64,000 bases of DNA from Symsagittifera roscoffensis. Lineage: Eukaryota > Xenacoelomorpha > Acoela > Convolutidae. Of this stretch, positions 1 to 7,900 are shown one piece after another (position 1 is the first letter of the stretch; each line of letters starts with the position of its first letter). Location: positions 17,433,623-17,497,622 of the forward strand of contig NC_087065.1 of the NCBI RefSeq assembly GCF_963678635.1, read 5' to 3'. The position numbers and the translations under genes were made by a program. The notes below the pieces were generated by a model that saw only the letters and a program-made list of their open reading frames with translations, had not been told where the DNA came from and searched no databases.

Positions 1-1415
1 TCTCCCCTTGACACGTCGTTGGTCCCAACCATCAGGGTCACTGTGTAAACTTTGGTCATCCCTATCATGTCCAGGGTTGCCAACATCTGTGGCGTGGCAG
101 CTCCAGCGAAACTCAAGACTCCTGTTTGCCAGTGTGACCGTATCTGGGTCAACACCCGCACCAGGCTATCCCCTATAATTAGGTGAACTGCACCCTCTGG
201 CACACGAGGTGGCGCTAGATACTCCACCCAGGCTGCGTCATGGAAGCAGTCCCTCCTGGCTCCCTGTTCCGCACTCCAGTCCAGCCGATTGTGCCTGTGG
301 TAGTTCCCTTCTGTATTCTTCTTGTAGCTCGCGATCACGACGTTTCTGACCGGCTGTTCCCTCCAAGTTGGGGGAAGCTCTGGCCTTGTCGATCTTTCAC
401 GACTCTGCTGCTGCAATTTCTCGCCCAGCTCCTTCAGGCGCGATGAGGCGCCACTCACCTGGCTGCCACTCGAGGTCGAGGTTGGGGTATATCCGGGTAA
501 CACCACATCCATCAGAGGGCGTACAGGTTGGGTCTCTAGGTTGCGCAAGGAAGGCGTCACGTCATTCGGTATCCAGACCTCCAAGCCTTCACTCATGTGT
601 TCCCTGGCCTCGCGGTCAAGGTTGAACCGTCCTCTAGCCCTGGGAGCTTCATCCACCTCCATGCGCGACTCCGGCCTCGAGCTTGTCACCACTCGTTCGT
701 TAGACCTGGCTCCCTTTTGTGCGTCAAGCTCGCGTTGTCGCTGTTCTATCCTTTCCAACTCCGACTTTAGTTGATCACGATTCGCGACGTTCTCCCGCAC
801 CCTTAGCTCCTGCTGATGTTCAGCCCTCAGCATCTCAAGTAATTTCAACGTCTGATCTCGCTCGTCGACTGACTGGTCCCTCTCCAGCTGAAGCTTCTCC
901 CTATCCAGCTTCGCCTGATCCCGATCGAGGTTCGCTTTATTCTTTTCCTTCAGCGCCTTCTCAAGCTCTTTCTTTAGGACCCCCTGCTCCGGATATGCCT
1001 CGGTCGTCTGCTGCGCTCGCGACATCGACGGCACCTTACTCGAGCTCTGTCCCGTGGATCTTGCTGTTGGCCTCATCGGTAGCGGGAACTCTCCTGCGCC
1101 GTGTTCGGTGTTGTTACTCAGGCCAGGATTTCTTGCCAAGTCAAAGCCCCTTACTCCTCCATCCGCATTCCAAGACAACCATCTGGTCTGTGCCCTATTT
1201 GATATGCCCTCGGTGGTGTAGCCGACTATCAAGACGGCCTCCGTCGCAGACTCCCTGCACTCACCCTGGTCCTCCAACTGGAGGATCGCATTCAGCATCA
1301 CCGCCATTCTTTCGTCTATCTGGGTGTGGTCCAGGTCCCTCAAGCGTCTGTACAGCTCGTCAAGAGTGGGCTTCTGCAGAGCCGCGGGCACGGAGTTCCA
1401 GAATCGGTCTGCCAT
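1..1415 (-). CDS. Second ORF of element 1: coiled coil plus SGNH/GDSL-like hydrolase domain (partial)
   Basis: An open frame runs on the minus strand from an ATG at 1415-1413 to the window edge (471 codons, no stop). It begins MADRFWNSVPAAL. Residues ~150-240 are a charged, heptad-like stretch rich in K/E/R/D/Q, consistent with a coiled coil. Near the edge is LIIGDSLVRVL (Ser about residue 417) and, ~49 residues later, VGTNDVSRG (Asn about 466). These match block I (GDS nucleophile) and block III (GTND) of the SGNH/GDSL esterase fold; the block V Asp-His pair would lie outside the window. It follows gag-pol on the same strand after 524 bp, so it belongs to element 1. Substrate and role are unknown. 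SGNH esterases are known in some CR1-type LINE ORF1 proteins, but I do not know this as a standard LTR-element feature. Confidence 0.75.
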   Translation of the reverse strand, partial: MADRFWNSVPAALQKPTLDELYRRLRDLDHTQIDERMAVMLNAILQLEDQGECRESATEAVLIVGYTTEGISNRAQTRWLSWNADGGVRGFDLARNPGLSNNTEHGAGEFPLPMRPTARSTGQSSSKVPSMSRAQQTTEAYPEQGVLKKELEKALKEKNKANLDRDQAKLDREKLQLERDQSVDERDQTLKLLEMLRAEHQQELRVRENVANRDQLKSELERIEQRQRELDAQKGARSNERVVTSSRPESRMEVDEAPRARGRFNLDREAREHMSEGLEVWIPNDVTPSLRNLETQPVRPLMDVVLPGYTPTSTSSGSQVSGASSRLKELGEKLQQQSRERSTRPELPPTWREQPVRNVVIASYKKNTEGNYHRHNRLDWSAEQGARRDCFHDAAWVEYLAPPRVPEGAVHLIIGDSLVRVLTQIRSHWQTGVLSFAGAATPQMLATLDMIGMTKVYTVTLMVGTNDVSRG

Positions 1416-1939
1416 TCTTTATAACTTCGGGATGTGTGGAGATAGATGTTAACCAGCTCAAGAATTACCTTACCAACTCAAGAATTACCTTACCAACTCA
1501 AGAATTACCTAATTCAAGAATTCTCTAGGAATTTTCTCTTGCAAGCACTTGCTGTAGATCCGGATTATCGCGTGTCTAATCAAGATTCTCTCTTTTTGTT
1601 TCTCGCTTGAGTGTAGTTGGATTTTCAACTTTGTTTTTCAAACTCGATCTGAAAACAGAAAGCTTATTAAAACTTAGCATGTCACGTTCCTAACCTAGAG
1701 ACCCCCCTTCTACCCATATGGTTAAAATCTTATCATTCTCATATCACTTAAAGCAATTCGATTGGATTTTCCTTTAAGAACATGCAGATTCATTTTATGT
1801 TTTAGCACCATCAATTCTTTCTTTTAAAATTCAATTGTCATGCCAATCACATCTTAAGATCCTTTTACCTGCGCCGCACCCCAGTACCTAACTCAAGACT
1901 CCTCCCTCACACCCGACTCGATACCTCCATGTACCCGAC
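1416..1939 (-). other. Spacer between gag-pol and the second ORF of element 1
   Basis: AT-rich and without a long ORF. It may carry the signals for expressing the second ORF (splice acceptor, promoter or reinitiation), but none can be identified with confidence. Confidence 0.5.
1457..1525 (+). repeat. 20-bp direct repeat just upstream of the SGNH ORF
   Basis: The unit AGAATTACCTTACCAACTCA occurs at 1461-1480 and 1481-1500, followed by a partial copy from 1501 and a degenerate extension. It sits 40-110 bp upstream of the minus-strand start codon at 1415. Confidence 0.8.
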
Positions 1940-4900
1940 TCAGGCGATGCTCAAGTAGTACTTCTTGTGAAGATGCACCATTATCTCGGTTTCCGCAAAG
2001 ACCACATGTAGGATAGCATACAATTCCCTCGAGCTCAGTTTGCCCCTGTTTGGGTCGTACACCGGCATCGAGACCTCCACTATTCCTCTTTCAATCATGA
2101 AGTCACGTAGTCTTGTCAGTGCCAATATCACGTGTTCGGGATCAATTGTGTTTCTGTCGTTGACTCTCGTTACTAGGAAGCAGAGGTATTTGCCCGGGAC
2201 TTGTGCCACTGACGGTGGAAGCGCTGCTATGCCTCCCAGTCCTGGCCTCTGTCTGAACAGAAACTCTACGTTCTGGTACTCTCTTTTGAAGTCAGCCTCC
2301 AATCTTGATTTGAAACTCATGTCCGCCGTGATGCAGATCGCGCTGGTCCTGTTTGACAGGATGAAGTCGCTATCCGTTATCATGATGTTCTCTGAGTATT
2401 CATTGGGTATTTCGAATTTCGTTTTGAAATTCCTTCCTATGGTAGGCTCTGGTTCTTCTTCCTCCAGTTCCAATCCGCTTGTTTCCCTCACTTCCTTGAG
2501 CTTCTTTATCATCAAATTTTCGGTGTGGGTAAGTCCTACCCCCACTCCCCGGACAAAAATATTTATCGACGTCCCCGTCGATGTAGTCGGGTCTGAATTG
2601 TCCTTGGGGATGTCCAGTGGCCTGTCTGTTGCTGTCCATCCGAAAAGAGGGTCCTCTGTCTTCATGTAATTTGCTGCTGATACATCGATTTGCTGAATGC
2701 TTTGTCCTTCGCGGCTCTCGTCTTTGACATCACGCATCCACTCTAGAATCCTCAAGTTCGTGTTCTCCCTCCTTTCTATTTCACTCTGCTCGAGATCCGT
2801 CTCCAATTCTGGCGTCGAGTAATCATCCTGCGGATAATGTCCACCATCGTCAATGACCTGCCATTCCTCTTCGGCTTCCAGTTCGCCTGCGCTTAGTAGT
2901 TCATCGCCCAACTTGTCTGGCTGTATCTTATCGATCAAGAAGTCATCCCCGTACCTATTGTACCTCATACCTGTTCGTTTACGATTGCCAGTCCTGGTTT
3001 CCGGTGGTGTTGGTCGATCCGGCTCCATCCACTTCGGTACCTCGTTTTGCTCTGGGTCGTTCCAGTCTTCTTCTACAAATGAACCTGCATCCGACTCCAC
3101 TTCTATCTTTTCGTTGTCGTCCAAACTCAAGTTCTCATTACCATCATTTTTCTCTCTAGTGCCTTTCTCATTCACTTCGCACGCTGGTTCCACCACCAGG
3201 TACTCAAGACCTTCCATGTCTTTTGGCAGGCACCAGTCCTCCGGAGACGGAATGTGAGGCTTCAGATTTTCGTAATGTGCTGCTCGCCCTGTACTCAAGC
3301 GATAGAACCTTCCTTGTTGATGTACTTCCGTAATCATGAACGGTCCTCTCCATTTCTTGAGTAGTTTCTTTGTTCCCTTGGGCGGTATGACATTTTGGAA
3401 AACCCACACGTATTGGCCCACTTCGTATGGCTTTGCTCTTAGTATCTTTTCGTCATATTTCTTGCGTTGCCTCATTTGCGCTTGCGCCGTGTTTCTCCGA
3501 CATAGCTCGTTTAGCTCTTGTTGTCTTTTGATCGCTTCCTTCACGTATGCTTGAGGTGACGTCCTCTTCCCCTCGTACTCCGGGTAGAAGAATGTTAGAG
3601 GCATTGCCCTTTCCCTGCCTGTCAACATCATGAAAGGACTGATACCCGTCGTTGAGTGCTGAGTACTATTATAGGCTCCTACTACTTGTGGCAGGTATTT
3701 GTCCCAGTCCGTCATGTATCTCGAGCAGTACACCCTGAGCATGTTGACCAGTGTCCTGTTCTGTCTCTCTACCAACCCATTGGTCTGTGGATGATAGGTC
3801 GTCGAGTGCGCTTGAGCAATGTGTGATCTCTTCATCAATTCTTTTGTCAAGTCCCCCACAAAAGCCTTGCCGTTGTCCGACTGGAAAGTCATTGGACAAC
3901 CATACCGCGATATCCAATGCGTTATCAGGTGATCACATGTCTCCTCTGCCGAGGCTGTCTGGCACGGAACCGCTTCCGCCAACTTGGTGAAGTGATCTAT
4001 TATAACTAGTATTTGGTTATAACCCGACTCCGTCATGCAGATTTTCTGATGGTCTATCTGCACCACTTCATTGAATTCCGAACTCTCGACAGACTTGAGG
4101 GGAAACTTCATCTTCCTTGGGTCTTTTACTTGAAGGCATGCTAGGCAGGCATTCACCCATCTCTCGCAAGCTTTTCTCATTCCCGGCCAATCAAACCTGT
4201 GAAGTATCCTTTGTTGTACTTTATCTATCCCCTGGTGGCCCATCTGGTCGTGTGATCTGAAAAGCACCTCCGTTTGGTACAATTGTGGTAGTATGATGAG
4301 GTTGTGTTTGTGTAATATTTTTTCCTCATCTCTTCTCTTGCACGCTACCACCCCTTCAGCTGTGTGATAAAGTAAATCTCTCTTTTCTTTGTAGAACTGG
4401 CTCAAGATCTTGTAGCTGTCTTCCTCAAGTTCCCCCTTCTCCTTGACTCCCGAATGGATCCATTTGGAGAGGTTACTTGTCATTTTGTCATTCCTCTGGG
4501 CCCTTATTAGGTCAGACAGCCTGTATCTCGCCTTAACGTGCTCCTTTAGCGCCATGATCTGTCCATTCATTTCACCAGGGTTGTGGATGTCATCGCTCAG
4601 CTTCACACATATCATCCTTTTCACGATTTTCATGTCGTCTTCTGGTACCAGATTCGTTCTGACGTTTGAGTTGCACGATAGTTCCCTTAGTGGTTTTCTT
4701 GAAACTGCTATTTTCTCGAGCTCTTCACCACCTCGTACCTCTTGTATTTCCAGATTGTACGTCCCTGAAGATGGATCCGTCTGTAATTCCCTGTCGTGCT
4801 GTCTTATCTTCTCTTCCGCCAGTATCATGCATAGACTGTCTTGGTCTTCGCTGCTCTCATCCGAGTCTTCATCCCATTCTTCACGCTCCCCGGACAATTT

Positions 4901-7900
4901 CCCTTCTCCGGTTTCGTCTTCTTCCATGAATCTGGACCACTCCCCGGACTCTTTATCTAGTCCCAGGTGTTCAACTTCTTCTCTGAATGTTACTTTCTTA
5001 TCCCTGACTTTTGTCTGCTCCAGAATTTTTTCGGGGATTTTTTCAACTAGTGATCGCACAACTTCCTTGCTATCAGTGATGCTTCCTTTTGAGACGTCAG
5101 TATTGTTCACTGTTTCTTCTCTCCGAAGTATGGTTAGTTCCGGTGCCTCCTGACCTTTCCCTTGGATCACGGGCTTGTCATCTGATAGTTTCTCAAGCAA
5201 CCTCATTAAGTCTTCATCTATTCGGACCGTTCCCTCCTCTACCAGGATGAGATCATAACCTTTTGCCTTAAGTGTTTCCCTCACGATCTTGGACTTGAGC
5301 ATTATTCCTATCGGAATCCCTCTGCTTTTCTTCAAGATGGTCTTTTCAAGAGGCTCTTTCGGCAATTCGGGATGATCTTCAATCGGTTTGCCTGATTTGT
5401 CCAGCCATCTCGTGAGTGGAAGACTGTCGTACGTTTCTTTGTCCATGAAGGAGAAGCCGTCTTTGATCTCAGGTCTGTCCGCCTCTCTTTGTTCTTGCCT
5501 CTCGTAGAACTCCGTCTTCTTACTCAAGCTGTCAGCATTTTGATGTTTATCTCGTGTTCTGTGCTCAATTATCATGTTGTATCCATCCAAGCGAACTATC
5601 CACCTCCCAATATAGCTCTGGTCCATTGAGTACGTTTTCAGCCAGCTTAGTGCTCGGTTGTCGACTCGCAGCTTGAAGGGCTCACTGCCTAGGTATGCTC
5701 TGTATTTTTCGACAAAGGTGACCACCGCGAACATCTCTGCTTTTGGTGCTCCGTACTTCATTTCTGTGTCACTTAGGACCTTGCTCCCGTATGCTATTGG
5801 TCTCAAGACTGTCTTCCCATTCCATTCTTGTTCTTGATGGAGAATCCCAGAAATAGCGACTACTGACGCGTCCGTGTCTAGCACGTACATCCCCTTCTCT
5901 GTCGGCATACCCAGTACTGGTGCCTCACATAGCTCTTTCTTTATTCTCTGGAATGACTCTTCTGCCGCGTTGTTCCACGTGAACTTCTTGCCCTTATGTC
6001 TCATTAGTTGTTGCATCGGGTATACCTTGTCCGCATAGCCCTTGATGAATTCTCTATAATAGTTGGCGAAACCCAGGAAGCTCATCAGCTGGTGTTCCGT
6101 CTTCGGTGATTTCCAGGTTAGGACTGCTTCCACGGCGTCTGGGTCAGGTCTGATACCGTGTTTATCTACCATCCTGCCCAAGTATTTGATCGAGTCCTTG
6201 AGTATCTCGCACTTTGATGGTTTACACTTCAGCCCCGATCTTTTCATGCACGCGAACACCTCGTCAAGCCTCTCGATGTGGTCTTCTAGTGTTGGCGTTG
6301 CTATTACCACGTCGTCCACGTAGCACATTACCAGGTTGCCGTACTTCTTCGTCACGCCTATCAACGCGTGTGCCATCAGCCGCTGAAACGTGGCTGTTGC
6401 ATTGCAGAGTCCAAACGGCATCCGTTTCCATTGAAACAGACCCAACTCACAGGCGAACCCTGTCTTGTCCCTGTCTTGCTTCCTTAATGGTACCTGCCAA
6501 AAGGCCAAGCCTAAATCAAGAGTCGTAAAAAATTTCGCATCACCTAACTTCGAGAGGCTCTCATCAATTCTAGGTATGGGATAGGCATCCTTTACCGTGA
6601 CGGAGTTCAGGTATCGAAAGTCGCAACAAAACCTTAACTGGTCGCCTTTCTTTTTGGCCATCACTACTCCACACGCCCACGGTGACTTGGATGGTTCTAT
6701 CATGTCATACTCTAGTAACGTTTCGATTTCTTTTCTACACGCGTCCGATTTGTGTGGGGTCATGCGCCTCGCCCCCTCCCTGTGTGGCACCGCGTTTTCC
6801 TCAAGTTCTATTTCATGTTCAACAAAATTACAACACCCGATATCCGCCTTATGCCTTGAAAAAACCTCCTCGTTCCGCTCTAGTACGTCCTTGATATCTT
6901 CGAGCTGTTCATCTTTCAGTTTGCCCCTTAAATGTTCAATCTCCGGCAGAACCGGTTTATCAGTTTGCATTTCATCTAGTGTGGGTCGCTCTGGAAAGTT
7001 CGAACAGCTCGAAAGCCCATCGTCCGTTTCTGAATTAAGTGATTTGATAAGACTTGAAGAATCTTTTATTCTCTGCAATCGTCTCAAGATACAAATTTTG
7101 TCCCTGTGATTAGGACAATCAACAACTTCATTTTGTTTTGAGTTTTCAATTGTTTCGTATCGAGTTTTAACTGGTAAAGCATATCCCAGCTTCCTCCCTC
7201 TCTGTATCGTGATCGGTATATCAAGGGTATTCAACAAGACACTGACGCAGAGGCCGCTCTTCGTTATCGAAAATGATCTTCCTAAAACAGCAGCGCTTTG
7301 ACTATTGGGATTCGGAACTATACACACTTGCTTGTTGTCACTTAGTTCATTATAATTTTTCATCCTCAAGCTTACGATTGCCGCTTCATTAGCTTTTAAC
7401 CTCACTCTCCTACTCAAGAATACCGGTGCTTTGTTTTCATTCGCCATTATTAAATTTACCGGTTTGATTGCGTACCTCCTATCCGGGTTCCGTATCCTGA
7501 ACATTGCATTATTTAGATCAATCGTTACGTCGAAATTCCTGATGAAGTCTCTGCCCAAAATGAATTGGTCAGATTCATCTAGGTTTTCTACCACGATGAA
7601 GCTCATCCACAGGTTACGTTCCCCCAAATTGAGGGCTATTATCGGCGTCCTGCCCAGCACCCGTAGGGCCCCTTTGTTTGCAGCTGACAGCCGTATTCTC
7701 GAGTCTATCAAGTCACCTTTGTCAAAGCCCATCTTTTCCCATGTTTCGATTGGTATGACGTTCAAGACTGCTCCCGTGTCAAGTAATCCACGCAACTGAG
7801 TCTTTTTGCCATTTATGTCTAGCACGTGCCCTGTCACGTCTGCTTCCGTCCCGATGTGCATTGCATCTTCTTCAAGCATGGCACAGTGTCCGATCGATCT

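Noticed and set aside
719-1528. 269-codon plus-strand frame
   Set aside because: Antisense to the minus-strand SGNH ORF, which has recognisable motifs. The plus frame is low-complexity and Ser/Pro-rich.
4443-5153. 236-codon plus-strand frame inside gag-pol
   Set aside because: Antisense shadow of the Glu/Lys-rich linker of the polyprotein, which gives a Ser/Leu-rich reverse frame. No motif.
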